Part shown: positions 1-9,645 of the stretch, one piece after another | Layout of the letters: each line of letters starts with the position of its first letter | Position numbering within the stretch: position 1 is the first letter of the stretch | Origin: an uncultured Bacteroidales bacterium | GTDB lineage: Bacteria; Bacteroidota; Bacteroidia; Bacteroidales; Paludibacteraceae | Assembly (NCBI GenBank): GCA_902769535.1 | Contig: CACXPH010000012.1 | Coordinates: 1 to 40,756, forward strand | Length of the DNA: 40,756 nt | Direction of reading: 5' to 3' | Translations under genes and position numbers: made by a program | Notes under the pieces: model-generated | Database searches by the model: none | What the model saw: the letters and a program-made list of their open reading frames with translations, nothing else | What the model was told of the DNA's origin: nothing

Positions 1-54
1 ACCTTGTTTGTGCATCTTAATTACTTGTAACTTCTCCTCTAGTGAATGTACCAT
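1..54 (-). CDS. Transposase OrfA, N-terminal fragment (partial)
   Basis: Eighteen codons are visible from the ATG at 54-52: MVHSLEEKLQVIKMHKQG. The pattern 'S-x-E-E-K-L-x-V-I-x-x-x-x-x-G' is how the N-terminal helix-turn-helix of many IS3 OrfA proteins begins. OrfA binds the terminal repeats and, with OrfB, forms the transposase. The gene is cut by the window edge, so nothing can be said about its integrity. The position just inside the terminal repeat supports the call. Confidence 0.55.
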   Translation of the reverse strand, partial: MVHSLEEKLQVIKMHKQG

Positions 55-98
55 AAGCGACACTTTTGTTTTATGTCTAACTTTTGGGGTTCACTTCA
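1..98 (-). mobile_element. IS3-family-like insertion sequence, partial
   Basis: Positions 74-98 read on the minus strand as TGAAGTGAACCCC followed by AAAAGTTAGACA. This looks like the 25-bp terminal inverted repeat of IS3-family elements, which start with TG and carry a CCCCAAAAGTTAGACA-like core. About 20 bp inside it a small transposase reading frame begins on the minus strand and leaves the window at base 1. The outer end lies about 16 bp past the uvrB stop codon. The other end and any target duplication are outside the window, so the family call rests on the repeat and 18 codons. Confidence 0.6.
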
Positions 99-113
99 GG
101 GCCGGGGAGAGGC

Positions 114-2132
114 TTATCCTCCTATTGCTTGCAATCGATTTTGCATCTCGAGCAATTCGTCTCGAAGGAAAGCGGCGGTCTCAAAGTCCGTCGCTTTTGC
201 TGCTGCGAGCATGGCTTTGCGCTTGTTGTCGATGGCTTTCTCGAGTTTCTTGGTGTCCATTCGTTGCCACTCGGCATTCTTCCAACCGGCCTTGATGCTT
301 TCGGTCAGTTTGCGTTTCTCTTCCTCCGGATCTTTATACAAGCCTGCTAAGGCGGACGTATTGATCTCTTTCTTGATCGGCGTCGGAACAATACCATGTT
401 CCTCGTTATACCGCATCTGGATACGTCGGCGACGGTTCGTCTCATCAATTGTGGCTTGCATGGCGGGAGTGATCTTATCGCCATATAGCACGGCTTTGCC
501 GTGTACATGACGCGCTGCACGACCTACCGTCTGAGTAAGACTGCGCTGGTCGCGTAAGAATCCACTCTTATCGGCATCCAATATGGCAACCAGACTTACC
601 TCCGGCAAGTCCAGTCCTTCACGCAACAGGTTGACACCCACGAGCACATCGTATTCGCCTTTGCGTAAGTCCTCCATGATCTTGACGCGCTCGATCGTAT
701 CGATGTCCGAGTGGATGTATGCAGACTTGATGCGGTACTTGCGCAGGTACTCGTCCAGTTCCTCCGCCATTCGTTTGGTGAGGGTCGTGACCAGACAGCG
801 TTCGTTACGATGGATGCGGAACTTGATCTCGTCCATCAGGTCATCCACTTGGTCCTTGGTTGGCCTTACTTCAATCTCCGGATCGAGTAGGCCGGTCGGA
901 CGGATGAGCTGGTCGATGACGATGCCTTCGGATCGGTTGAGTTCGTATTCATCCGGTGTGGCCGAGACATAGATAGTCTGACCCGTCTTCTGCTCAAATT
1001 CTTCGAACTTAAGCGGCCGGTTGTCGCGCGCAGCCGGCAACCGAAAACCGTAGGTAACGAGGTTGTCCTTACGGGCTTTGTCGCCACCGTACATACCGCG
1101 AATCTGCGGAACTGTCACGTGACTCTCGTCAATGACGAGCAGCATATCTTTCGGGAAATAATCGAGCAGACAGTAAGGCGGAGTGCCCTCTGCACGACCG
1201 TCGAAATAACGGCTATAGTTCTCCACGCCGGAACAGTAACCCAGTTCGTCCAGCATTTCCAGATCGTACTTCACGCGCTCTTCAATACGCTTAGCGTATA
1301 ACTCTTCGCCAATAGAGGTGAAATACTCTATCTGCTTGGCTAAGTCGGCTTGGATCTGTTCCTTGGCGGCTGCTATGCGCTCGGCGCTTGTCAGGAAGAT
1401 GGTGGCGGGACTGAGGTTATAATGGTCGAACTCTTCGAGCACCTGTCCACTCATTGGATCAACCGTGAGGATGGCATCTATCTCGTTGCCGAAAAACTCA
1501 ATGCGCACGAGGTAGTCGGCATAGGCGAGCGCGATATCAATCGTATCTCCTTTGACGCGAAAACGTCCACGCGCCAGTTCCGCATCGTTACGGATGTACT
1601 GCGCGTTGACCAGTTGCTTGAGGAGCGTATCCATCGGCATTCTGGCACCGCGCTTGAGTTCGATTACGTTGGCCGTGAAATCCTGCGGACTACCGAGACC
1701 GTAGATACAACTGACGGACGACACGATGATGACGTCCTTACGTCCGGAGAGTAGAGCGGCTACAGCGGACAAGCGAAGACGGTCGATCTCTTCGTTGATA
1801 CTAAGGTCTTTCTCAATGTACAGGTCGGTACTTGGGATGTATGCCTCGGGTTGGTAGTAATCGTAATAACTCACGAAATACTCGACGGCGTTGTGCGGGA
1901 AGAACGCCTTCATCTCCGAGTACAACTGCGCGGCCAGCGTCTTGTTATGACTCATGATGAGTGTAGGCCGGTTGACCTGCGCGATAACGTTCGCCACCGT
2001 AAAGGTCTTACCGCTACCCGTCACACCGAGCAGCACCTGTGCGTCAGCACCTGCGTTCAAACCGTCCACAAGCGCTTGAATAGCTTGCGGTTGGTCGCCT
2101 GTCGGCTTATATGGACTTTCGATTTTGAACAA
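114..2132 (-). CDS. uvrB: Excinuclease ABC subunit B (UvrB)
   Basis: UvrB is the damage-verifying helicase subunit of nucleotide excision repair; it receives DNA from UvrA and recruits UvrC. The 672-residue length is normal. Visible parts: Walker A GVTGSGKT (about residues 36-43), the beta-hairpin region with YYDYYQPEAYIPSTD, helicase motif VIDESH, motif VI region QTVGRAARH, and a C-terminal UVR motif (ATDFETAAFLRDELLEMQ) that binds UvrC. The start codon is TTG; an in-frame TAG lies only five codons upstream, so no ATG alternative exists. A perfect AT-rich inverted repeat (2161-2183) lies just upstream. An insertion sequence ends 16 bp past the stop codon, and no clear terminator is seen between them. 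Confidence 0.97.
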   Translation of the reverse strand: MFKIESPYKPTGDQPQAIQALVDGLNAGADAQVLLGVTGSGKTFTVANVIAQVNRPTLIMSHNKTLAAQLYSEMKAFFPHNAVEYFVSYYDYYQPEAYIPSTDLYIEKDLSINEEIDRLRLSAVAALLSGRKDVIIVSSVSCIYGLGSPQDFTANVIELKRGARMPMDTLLKQLVNAQYIRNDAELARGRFRVKGDTIDIALAYADYLVRIEFFGNEIDAILTVDPMSGQVLEEFDHYNLSPATIFLTSAERIAAAKEQIQADLAKQIEYFTSIGEELYAKRIEERVKYDLEMLDELGYCSGVENYSRYFDGRAEGTPPYCLLDYFPKDMLLVIDESHVTVPQIRGMYGGDKARKDNLVTYGFRLPAARDNRPLKFEEFEQKTGQTIYVSATPDEYELNRSEGIVIDQLIRPTGLLDPEIEVRPTKDQVDDLMDEIKFRIHRNERCLVTTLTKRMAEELDEYLRKYRIKSAYIHSDIDTIERVKIMEDLRKGEYDVLVGVNLLREGLDLPEVSLVAILDADKSGFLRDQRSLTQTVGRAARHVHGKAVLYGDKITPAMQATIDETNRRRRIQMRYNEEHGIVPTPIKKEINTSALAGLYKDPEEEKRKLTESIKAGWKNAEWQRMDTKKLEKAIDNKRKAMLAAAKATDFETAAFLRDELLEMQNRLQAIGG

Positions 2133-2160
2133 ATTTCTGCCTATTTTCTAAAATCACGGG

Positions 2161-2183
2161 ATATATATACTATGTATATATAT
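2161..2183. promoter_or_regulatory. AT-rich perfect inverted repeat upstream of uvrB
   Basis: The arms ATATATATAC and GTATATATAT are separated by TAT. The repeat lies about 30 bp upstream of the uvrB TTG start and about 50 bp past the rplS terminator. It could be an operator or a cruciform-prone spacer. No LexA-like box is recognisable, so its role is open. Confidence 0.4.
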
Positions 2184-2235
2184 AAGGTGTGGTGGGATAC
2201 GATATACCTAGGATGTAAGTAGGATATACCAAGGA

Positions 2236-2264
2236 AACAAAAAGGAGTCCCATGCGGAACCCCT
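2236..2264 (-). terminator. Intrinsic terminator of rplS
   Basis: On the minus strand, nine base pairs (AGGGGTTCC with GGGACTCCT, two wobble pairs) enclose a GCAT loop and are followed by TTTTTG. The hairpin starts about 15 bp past the rplS stop codon. Confidence 0.75.
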
Positions 2265-2278
2265 TGTTTGTTTTTGTC

Positions 2279-2632
2279 TTACTTAACGCGGCGCTCTTGG
2301 ATGCGGGCTTTCTTACCCGTACGCTCGCGGAGGTAATACAATTTAGCACGACGTACTTTACCGTACTTGTTGATCGTGATGCTCTCAATGAAGGGGCTGT
2401 CCATCGGGAAGATACGCTCTACACCAACGTTGCCGCTCATTTTGCGAACCGTGAAGCGCTTCTTGTCGCCGCTACCGTGGATGCAGATTACATCACCGCG
2501 GAACTCCTGAACACGCTCTTTGTTACCTTCTTTAATACGGTATCCTACCGTAATTTGGTCACCTGCCTTGAATGCAGGGAATTCTTTCTTCTCACCGGCA
2601 AAAGCTTGCTCGGCTACTTTCATTAAATCCAT
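2279..2632 (-). CDS. rplS: 50S ribosomal protein L19
   Basis: L19 sits at the 30S-50S interface of the ribosome. The 117-residue product shows the family pattern: an N-terminal helix, then FKAGDQITVGYRIKEGNKER, VQEFRGDVI, FTVRKMSGNVGVERIFP and SPFIESI, and a basic tail containing KVRRAKLYYLRERTGKKARI. It is monocistronic here, with its own promoter (boxes at 2754-2785) and terminator (2236-2264). It is divergent from tamB. The untranslated leader is about 115 nt, long enough to hold an autoregulatory structure. Confidence 0.97.
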   Translation of the reverse strand: MDLMKVAEQAFAGEKKEFPAFKAGDQITVGYRIKEGNKERVQEFRGDVICIHGSGDKKRFTVRKMSGNVGVERIFPMDSPFIESITINKYGKVRRAKLYYLRERTGKKARIQERRVK

Positions 2633-2753
2633 TTCTACTGTTATTTATATGGATCACTACTAACGTTTGGAGCATTTACTACTATTCGGACGAACCTAAT
2701 GCAATCGTTAGAGGCTCAAAACGTGCTTTAACCATATTTGCGGAAAAAGCGTG

Positions 2754-2785
2754 CAAAATTACTGCTTTTTTTTGAATTGACCAAA
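2754..2785 (-). promoter_or_regulatory. Promoter of rplS
   Basis: On the minus strand, -33 TTTG (2785-2782), 20 bp, then -7 TAATTTTG (2761-2754). This is an exact match to the Bacteroidota primary-sigma pattern. Transcription should start near 2747. Confidence 0.8.
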
Positions 2786-2810
2786 TTTTTCTGCATTTTT
2801 TTGTGTTTTT

Positions 2811-2842
2811 TTTGTTTATACGAAAAACTTTTCGTATCTTTG
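2811..2842 (+). promoter_or_regulatory. Promoter of tamB
   Basis: -33 TTTG (2811-2814), 20 bp, -7 TATCTTTG (2835-2842). The leader to the GTG start at 2862 is only about 12 nt. It is divergent from the rplS promoter, with the two -33 boxes 25 bp apart. Confidence 0.8.
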
Positions 2843-2861
2843 CACGCTAAAATGTGCGCTT

Positions 2862-5800
2862 GTGAAGAAATTTCTGTACATAGTAGGTGTGATGCTTATC
2901 AGTTTAATACTGGTATGTGGTATGCTTGTTGCTGTGCTGATGAGCGATGAGGTGGAGACAGCCGCTGTGCAGTTAGTGACGTCTGAGTTGTCGCACGCGA
3001 TGGGTACGAAGGCGAATGTAGGCGCTGTCGAATACCGTTTCCCTGCTCGTATAGCGATGCGCGATATATATGTCGAAGATCAGCAAGGCGACACCTTGGT
3101 GTATGTGAATGAGGTGTATGCACATTTCAGTCCGCTGGCGCTGCGTCACGATGAGGTGCGGTTTAATCATGTGCGGTTGAAGAACGTGGTAGCGGATGTA
3201 CATCGTCTGCCGGATAGCACGTGGAACTACCAATTCATAGCGGATGCTTTCCGTACGGATAAGAAAGAGCGTGATCCGCTGCGCAGTCTGATTGCCGTGA
3301 AGGATGTGCAGTTGGATGCTGTTCGTTTGCGCTACGAAGACTACCGGTTGATCCTGACTCATGCGTCGATGGATCTGCATGCCCTGAGTGCAGATAAGTT
3401 GGACGCGGAGATCAGTAAGTTATCCGGTAGTATACAACGTACACCATACACCATACACCCTACACCATTCATTGTCGAAGACATGAAGGCGCGAGTGGTG
3501 CTGACGGACAGTTCGCTGAATGTACCGATCATGATGGCGCGTTTGCCGAACTCGAATTTAGCATTGAGCCGCATTGAGATGCGTATGCCGATGGATTCGG
3601 CGGCTTTGCAATCACCTCTTTATGTCAGCGCGCAGTTGACGCCGTCGGATATATCATTGTTTGTGCCGAGATTAAACAGTTTCCAGCGTGTGCTGGCTTT
3701 GCAGGGTGCGATCGGCGGTTCGATGGATTCGCTGGCAGTCACTGGTTTGACTTTACGCTACGACGGCCAGCAGATCTTGAAAGGCGATGTGACGGCGATA
3801 GGTCTGCAGGATCTGACGAATCCATACCTGCGTGCGAACCTGACCGATCTGCATACAAATGCTGCGCAGTTGCAGGATTTCCTTTCGCAGCTGTACGGTC
3901 GTCCGATGAGTCTGCCTATACAGGTTCATCGTTTGGGCGATATGCACTACCGCGGTTTGGCGGAAGGACGTTTGCATGACTTGACCTTACATGGTGCGTT
4001 CCGTACGGCATTAGGAACCATCACGACGGATGGTACGTTCCTCAGCGACTCGACCTTCGAGTACATGGCGTACGATGCGCGTGTCGTAGGCCGTAATTTC
4101 CGTTTGGGTCGTATGCTCGATCATGCGAAGATGGGTACGCTCACGCTGGATGTCGCTTCCAAGGGACAGATAGAGGACGGTGTAGTCCGCGGCGAGGTGG
4201 ATGCCCATGTGCGCGAATTGACGTATAACAACTACACCTACAACGATCTGGATATCCGGGGCTATTACGCGCCTAAACATTACAACGGACGGTTTGCTAT
4301 TCATGATCCGCATCTGGATCTGTCTTTTGACGGTGTGGTGGATCTGCATGATAAGAATCCCGAGATTAATTTCAACTTGTTCTGCCGGCATTTTGATTCG
4401 GCTCCGCTGGGCATCGAAACGGTTGGTGACAAGCTGAGGACACGATTCTCCATGGCAGTAGATATGAGTGGTCGCAAGGTGGATGAAGTGAGCGGTTATA
4501 TGGTGATTGATTCGCTCTTCGTAGCGACCTCCCGTGACTCGGTGCTGATGAAGCAGTTGATGCTGTTGGCCTCGGCGGATAAGAACGGAGGCAAGGCAAT
4601 CACGCTGCGAACCGATTATATGCGTGCGCAGATGGACGGCGATTTCCATTACAGCGATATTGTGCCGGCTGCACAAGCGATGATGCATCATTACCTTCCG
4701 GCAGCAGTTGCCGAACCGAAACGCAAATGGGAATCCGTGGAGTTCACGATGCGTGCGGACGGCGACCGGTTGCGGGAAGTGCAGCGGCTTTTCAATGCGC
4801 CGATCACCTTAAGCGACCATCCGACGTTTGAAGCCAAAGTGCAGTTGGCGCCGACCTCCGATCCGTCCGTTCATATGCGTTTCTATGCGCCGGGACTGCG
4901 CGTGACGAATACGCCGGTTCACGACCTGACGGTGAACTTGAACAGTGTGGATACGCTGCACTCGACGACTGCGGGACTGGTTCTCTCCGTTTCTGCGGAG
5001 GCGATGGAGATGTACGCCAAGTTAACCTCCATCGCGTTCAACGACAGTTTGTTCACGCAGCTCTCGTTACACAAGGAGTCTGTGCTCTATGACGCGGATC
5101 AATACGAAAACCGTCGAACGGCGCGTTTGGCGGCGCAACGAGCAGGTAATTACGGCGGAGATATATCGTTCATTACCCATTTCGCGCAGTACAATCGCAA
5201 GCCGCTTATCGACCTGCATTTCATGCCGGGTGAACTGCTGTTGCGCGATTCGGTTTATACCTTAGGCGAGAGTCGTGTGACCTGGTGTGCGGCCGATACT
5301 ATGTTGACGGTAGAGCGTTTCTCGTTCGAAGGAGCCGGACAGCATATCTATGCGCACGGACTGGCTTCTCGTCGGACAACCGATGCGATTGAAGTAGATC
5401 TGCAGAAGATAGACGCTTCGTATGTCGTGCCGTTCTTCCTGCCGCAACAGACGATTATGTTCAACGGTCTGCTGACCGGAAAGGCGAATATATCCGGCGT
5501 GTTCCGCAAGCCCAAAGTGGATACGAAGATTCATATCGACTCGATGGGCTTGAATGATTGCTATTTCGGTGAGGCGGAGGTGGATCTGCACATCGCGGAT
5601 TCGTTGGCTTTCCGTGCGAATGTGAATCGTCCGGATCGTCAAGTGGTGGATCTGAAAGGTAAGGCGCTTTTCGACGGTTCCGGTCGTTGGGAACTGGATA
5701 TGATGGCCGACTCCGTGCCTTTGGCGTTCATCAATCATTGGACCAAGAACGTGCTTCGTGATCTCGATGGTAATGGTACGGGACGCGTGGTAGTAGGTGG

Positions 5801-7289
5801 CCGAAAGGGCTTGACGTATGTCTTGCTCAAGTGCGCTGCACAAAACGCATCCCTCACTTTGCCTTGGACGGGTGCTCGCTATACGATAGCTGAAGATACG
5901 ATCGTCATGGATACTACGGCGATCATCTTCCCGAATGTGTACCTGACGGATAAGGAAGGTAACAAGGTGGAGATTAAAGGAAAGATTAACCATGACCAGT
6001 TCAAGACCTTCGCACTCGATCTGCATGTGGATGCACATAACGCCTTGGTGTTCGACAACAACGAGAAAGGCGAGATGATACAAGGAACGGTCTATGCCTC
6101 CGGACATGTGGACGTGACCGGAACGGACGATGATATATTAGTAGTGGCCGATGCCAAGACCTCAAAGAACAGCCGCTTCCGTCTGAGTCTGGATAACGTG
6201 TCGTCGGCTTATGAGTCGTCGTTCGTGCATTTCGTGTCGCACAACGACAACGTGAGCGGTGACAGTATTGTCGAGACCGAACTGGATAATATCGATATCA
6301 AGCATACCGCACAGGTGGATACCACCTCGTATCTGCGAGCCGGCAGATGTCTGCTCAAACTGAATATCGAAGTCAATCCGCAACTGCTCTTCCAACTCGT
6401 TTTAGGTGAGCGAAACAGCGATGTGATTCAGGCGCGCGGCAACGGTGCGTTGAGTCTGACGTATGATACCCAGACGAGTGATGTGTCGTTATTGGGTACG
6501 TACGATATCGACCAGGGAACGCTCTCGTACACCGTGGCGAACATGATCCGTAAGGAGTTCACGGTCGGCGAAGGATCGACAATCGTCTTCTCGGGCGATG
6601 CCACGAATCCGCAGTTGGACGTCACGGCCAAATACCGCGTGACGGCGAACCTGCGTGACTTGTTCGGCGAAGAGGCAGACCAGTTGGCTACCTCTCGATC
6701 GAATATACCCGTGATGACCTGTTTACATCTGTCGGGTCTACTGAATAATCCGATTCTCTCCTTCTCGCTCGAGTTCCCGATGTCTGACCAATCGATCCAG
6801 CAACAGGTGAAGCAGATCATCAATACGGACGAGATGCTCATGCGTCAAGTCATTTACCTGCTGGTCTTCGGTCGTTTCTTCACGCCTGATTATATGTCGA
6901 ATGCGCAGTATGCTACGCTCAACTCGACCTATTCGCTCCTCTCGTCCACCGTCACCAGCCAAATCAACGCTTGGCTTTCCAAACTGACGGATATGTTAAC
7001 GCTCGGCGTGGCTATTCGTACGGACGGCGAAGGTGCGGATGCAAGTCAGGAGTATGAGGCGCAGTTCCAGTTGCAACCGGTGGACCGATTGGTGATCAAC
7101 GGTAATGTGGGCTATCGGTATAACGATGTGTCGAACCAGCCTTTCTTCGGCGATCTGGATGTCGAAGTACTCCTGACCGAAGACGGTCAATGGCGCATCA
7201 AGGGTTATACCCACACCGTGGATAAGTACTCGCTGCGTCAGGCCTCGACTATTCAAGGATTCGGCTTCCTCTGGAAGAAAGACTTCTAA
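2862..7289 (+). CDS. tamB: TamB-like translocation/assembly protein (AsmA/DUF490 family)
   Basis: This 1475-residue protein starts with a GTG codon and one N-terminal membrane helix (KKFLYIVGVMLISLILVCGM). A very long periplasmic part follows, rich in short beta strands. The last 400 or so residues match the TamB C-terminal domain (DUF490), ending in QLQPVDRLVINGNVGYRY and a terminal aromatic, KKDF. Proteins of this class form a hydrophobic groove bridging inner and outer membrane and act in outer-membrane assembly or lipid transport. In many genomes tamB sits next to a BamA/TamA gene; here it stands alone between divergent rplS and convergent pnp. A 28-bp array of TACACC-type heptamers (3440-3467) lies within the frame and encodes the local run RTPYTIHPTPF. 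Confidence 0.88.
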   Translation: MKKFLYIVGVMLISLILVCGMLVAVLMSDEVETAAVQLVTSELSHAMGTKANVGAVEYRFPARIAMRDIYVEDQQGDTLVYVNEVYAHFSPLALRHDEVRFNHVRLKNVVADVHRLPDSTWNYQFIADAFRTDKKERDPLRSLIAVKDVQLDAVRLRYEDYRLILTHASMDLHALSADKLDAEISKLSGSIQRTPYTIHPTPFIVEDMKARVVLTDSSLNVPIMMARLPNSNLALSRIEMRMPMDSAALQSPLYVSAQLTPSDISLFVPRLNSFQRVLALQGAIGGSMDSLAVTGLTLRYDGQQILKGDVTAIGLQDLTNPYLRANLTDLHTNAAQLQDFLSQLYGRPMSLPIQVHRLGDMHYRGLAEGRLHDLTLHGAFRTALGTITTDGTFLSDSTFEYMAYDARVVGRNFRLGRMLDHAKMGTLTLDVASKGQIEDGVVRGEVDAHVRELTYNNYTYNDLDIRGYYAPKHYNGRFAIHDPHLDLSFDGVVDLHDKNPEINFNLFCRHFDSAPLGIETVGDKLRTRFSMAVDMSGRKVDEVSGYMVIDSLFVATSRDSVLMKQLMLLASADKNGGKAITLRTDYMRAQMDGDFHYSDIVPAAQAMMHHYLPAAVAEPKRKWESVEFTMRADGDRLREVQRLFNAPITLSDHPTFEAKVQLAPTSDPSVHMRFYAPGLRVTNTPVHDLTVNLNSVDTLHSTTAGLVLSVSAEAMEMYAKLTSIAFNDSLFTQLSLHKESVLYDADQYENRRTARLAAQRAGNYGGDISFITHFAQYNRKPLIDLHFMPGELLLRDSVYTLGESRVTWCAADTMLTVERFSFEGAGQHIYAHGLASRRTTDAIEVDLQKIDASYVVPFFLPQQTIMFNGLLTGKANISGVFRKPKVDTKIHIDSMGLNDCYFGEAEVDLHIADSLAFRANVNRPDRQVVDLKGKALFDGSGRWELDMMADSVPLAFINHWTKNVLRDLDGNGTGRVVVGGRKGLTYVLLKCAAQNASLTLPWTGARYTIAEDTIVMDTTAIIFPNVYLTDKEGNKVEIKGKINHDQFKTFALDLHVDAHNALVFDNNEKGEMIQGTVYASGHVDVTGTDDDILVVADAKTSKNSRFRLSLDNVSSAYESSFVHFVSHNDNVSGDSIVETELDNIDIKHTAQVDTTSYLRAGRCLLKLNIEVNPQLLFQLVLGERNSDVIQARGNGALSLTYDTQTSDVSLLGTYDIDQGTLSYTVANMIRKEFTVGEGSTIVFSGDATNPQLDVTAKYRVTANLRDLFGEEADQLATSRSNIPVMTCLHLSGLLNNPILSFSLEFPMSDQSIQQQVKQIINTDEMLMRQVIYLLVFGRFFTPDYMSNAQYATLNSTYSLLSSTVTSQINAWLSKLTDMLTLGVAIRTDGEGADASQEYEAQFQLQPVDRLVINGNVGYRYNDVSNQPFFGDLDVEVLLTEDGQWRIKGYTHTVDKYSLRQASTIQGFGFLWKKDF
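3440..3467. repeat. Heptamer array, unit TACACCN x4
   Basis: Four tandem copies of TACACCA/TACACCC lie inside the tamB coding region. Of the eight such arrays in the window, it is the only one far from a start or stop codon. It adds a threonine/proline-rich stretch without breaking the frame. Confidence 0.8.
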
Positions 7290-7320
7290 AAAATAAGCAG
7301 CGCCCATATGGACGCTGCTT
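7285..7320 (-). terminator. Terminator of pnp
   Basis: Perfect arms AAGCAGCG (7295-7302) and CGCTGCTT (7313-7320). On the minus strand the hairpin is followed by TTATTTTTTAG, so it terminates pnp transcription. Its U-tract overlaps the end of tamB. The plus-strand side has no T-run. Confidence 0.8.
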
Positions 7321-7324
7321 CCAT

Positions 7325-7352
7325 TAACCCGTAACCCATAACCGGTAACCGT
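7325..7352. repeat. Heptamer array, unit TAACCNN x4
   Basis: Units TAACCCG, TAACCCA, TAACCGG and TAACCGT run in tandem. The last unit ends on the first base of the pnp stop codon (7352-7354, minus strand). The array lies between the pnp stop and its terminator. Confidence 0.8.
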
Positions 7353-9610
7353 TAGTGCCGCTCCGGACGCGGACCTCTGCGCTCAGGACGCGGGCCGCGA
7401 TCCAGGCGAGCACCGTCACGGTCTTCGCGACGCGGACGCTCACGTTTCTCCGGCTCAACATAACCTTCCGGTTTCTCCTTCAGAGCCTTAGCGCTGAGGC
7501 GGAACTTACCGGTCTTCGGGTCGATCTCCAGCAGTTTGATGCGGATATGATCGCCTTCCTTGATGCCGGTCTCTTCCATCGTCTCATAGCGCTTCCAGTC
7601 GATCTCACTGATGTGCAGCAGACCTTCCTTGCCCGGCATGAACTCCACGAAGCAACCGTACGGCATCAGACTCTTAACAACCGAGTCGTACTCCTCGCCT
7701 ACTTCCGGCAGAGCCACGATAGCCTTGATCTTCGCGATAGCAGCTTGCATAGCCTCGCCGTTGTTGGAAGCAACCTCTACCTTACCGCCCTTCTCGTCTT
7801 CGTCGATCGAGATGACAGCACCGGTCTCAGCTTGGATACCCTGGATGATCTTACCGCCCGGGCCAATGACTGCGCCGATCATATCCTTCGGGATATAGAA
7901 GGAAACGATACGCGGAGCGTGCGGCTTGAGATCAGCGCGCGGAGCCGGCATGCACTCGAGGATCTTACCGAGGATATACATGCGCGCCTCATGCGCCTGT
8001 GCGAGCGCGTTCTCTAATATTTCATAGGACAAACCGTCCACCTTGATATCCATCTGGCAAGCCGTCAGACCATCTTTGGTACCAGTGGTCTTGAAGTCCA
8101 TGTCACCGAGGTGATCCTCGTCGCCGAGAATATCACTCAGGATGGCATAGTTCTTACCCTGGTTCTCCGAGATCAGTCCCATCGCGATACCGCTCACCGG
8201 TTTCTTCATCGGCACACCGGCATCCATCAGCGCCAGCGTACCGGCACAAACGGTAGCCATAGAGGACGAACCGTTCGACTCAAGAATATCACTTACAACT
8301 CGTACGGTGTACGGGAAATCCTCCGGAATCATATTCTTCAGCGCGCGGCAAGCAAGGTTACCGTGACCGATCTCACGACGACCTACACCACGAGCGGCTT
8401 TTGCCTCACCCGTCGAGAACGGCGGGAAGTTATAATGCAGCAGGAACTTATCCGTACCTTGGATGAGCGCCTCGTCAACGATCTTCTCGTCACGGCTGGT
8501 GCCGAGCGTAACGGTCGAGAGCGATTGTGTCTCGCCGCGGGTGAAGATAGACGATCCGTGAGGGCCGGGAAGGTAACCTACCTCGCACCAGATCGGACGG
8601 ATCTCGGTTGTCTTACGGCCGTCCAGACGCTTGCCTTCATCGAGCACCGCGCGACGCATTGCCTCTTTCTCTACATCATGATAATAACGGTCCACCAGCG
8701 CAGCGATCTCATCTACATCCACACCAATCGCCTCTGCGCGTTGTGCCATATACTCTGCTTTCTCAGCCTTGAAATCTTCACGGATCTGCTCGAACATTGC
8801 CTCGCGGTGATGTTTATCGGTGTCAGCACTCGTGGCCTGTGCATAGGCACGAGCGTAACTGAAATCGTGAACAGCCTGCTTCAACTCCTCATCATTTACC
8901 TCGTGGCAGTATTCACGTTTCGTCTCTTTGCCGTACGCCTTCATCATCTCGTTGATAGCGAGGCACTGCGGTTTGATAGCTTCGTGCGCAGCCTTGATAG
9001 CCTCCAACATCACACTCTCCGGCACCTCTTTCATCTCACCTTCTACCATCATGATGTTGTCATACGTAGCGGCAACCATGAGCTCGAGGTCTGCGTTTTC
9101 ACATTGTTCAAACGTCGGGTTGATGACCATCTTGCCGTCCACACGTGCTACACGTACCTCACTTACCGGACCCTCGAACGGGATGTCCGAGCAAGCGAGC
9201 GCTGCACCTGCTGCCAGACCGGCAATCGACTCCGGCATATCAATGCCGTCGGCCGAATACATGGTAACGTTAACGAAAGTCTCTGCGTGATAGTTAGAAG
9301 GGAAGAGGGGACGAAGGGCGCGGTCGATAAGACGTGCAATCAGGATTTCGTAATCCGATGCTTTACCCTCGCGGCGGGTGAAACCACCCGGGAAGCGTCC
9401 TGCGGACGCAAATTTCTCTTTGTACTCTACGGTCAGCGGCATGAAATCTGTACCGGGAACCGCATCTTTGGCGGAGCAGACAGTGGCCAGAATCATCGTA
9501 TTGCCGAGCGTCGCCATCACAGCGCCATCAGCTTGTTTAGCCAACTTGCCTGTCTCCAATTTGATCACTCGTCCGTCAGGGAGAGCAATCTCTTTGGTTA
9601 CAATATTCAT
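7352..9610 (-). CDS. pnp: Polyribonucleotide nucleotidyltransferase (PNPase)
   Basis: PNPase degrades RNA 3' to 5' by phosphorolysis and is a core RNA-turnover enzyme. The 752 residues show two RNase PH-type domains (second starting near '[19 protein letters not shown]', with TRGETQSL), then a KH domain with [11 protein letters not shown], then an S1 domain ([20 protein letters not shown]). The C-terminal tail is basic and low-complexity (repeats of [11 protein letters not shown]), longer than the minimal fold and possibly RNA-binding or a protein dock. The gene has its own promoter (9677-9708), a leader hairpin (9629-9645) and a terminator (7285-7320). A long antisense open frame at 8111-9658 is a coding shadow. 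Confidence 0.97.
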   Translation of the reverse strand: MNIVTKEIALPDGRVIKLETGKLAKQADGAVMATLGNTMILATVCSAKDAVPGTDFMPLTVEYKEKFASAGRFPGGFTRREGKASDYEILIARLIDRALRPLFPSNYHAETFVNVTMYSADGIDMPESIAGLAAGAALACSDIPFEGPVSEVRVARVDGKMVINPTFEQCENADLELMVAATYDNIMMVEGEMKEVPESVMLEAIKAAHEAIKPQCLAINEMMKAYGKETKREYCHEVNDEELKQAVHDFSYARAYAQATSADTDKHHREAMFEQIREDFKAEKAEYMAQRAEAIGVDVDEIAALVDRYYHDVEKEAMRRAVLDEGKRLDGRKTTEIRPIWCEVGYLPGPHGSSIFTRGETQSLSTVTLGTSRDEKIVDEALIQGTDKFLLHYNFPPFSTGEAKAARGVGRREIGHGNLACRALKNMIPEDFPYTVRVVSDILESNGSSSMATVCAGTLALMDAGVPMKKPVSGIAMGLISENQGKNYAILSDILGDEDHLGDMDFKTTGTKDGLTACQMDIKVDGLSYEILENALAQAHEARMYILGKILECMPAPRADLKPHAPRIVSFYIPKDMIGAVIGPGGKIIQGIQAETGAVISIDEDEKGGKVEVASNNGEAMQAAIAKIKAIVALPEVGEEYDSVVKSLMPYGCFVEFMPGKEGLLHISEIDWKRYETMEETGIKEGDHIRIKLLEIDPKTGKFRLSAKALKEKPEGYVEPEKRERPRREDRDGARLDRGPRPERRGPRPERH

Positions 9611-9628
9611 TCTATTTTCGTCATTTTT

Positions 9629-9645
9629 GGACGCCGTTTGCGTCC
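9629..9645 (-). promoter_or_regulatory. Hairpin in the pnp leader
   Basis: GGACGC and GCGTCC enclose a 5-nt loop in the pnp 5' untranslated region, about 20 nt upstream of the start codon. No U-tract follows, so it is not a terminator. In enterobacteria PNPase autoregulates through a leader hairpin; a similar role here is only inferred from position. Confidence 0.5.

Noticed and set aside
4011-4691. 226-codon minus-strand frame inside tamB
   Set aside because: No start context, no domain, and tamB on the other strand is a clear family match.
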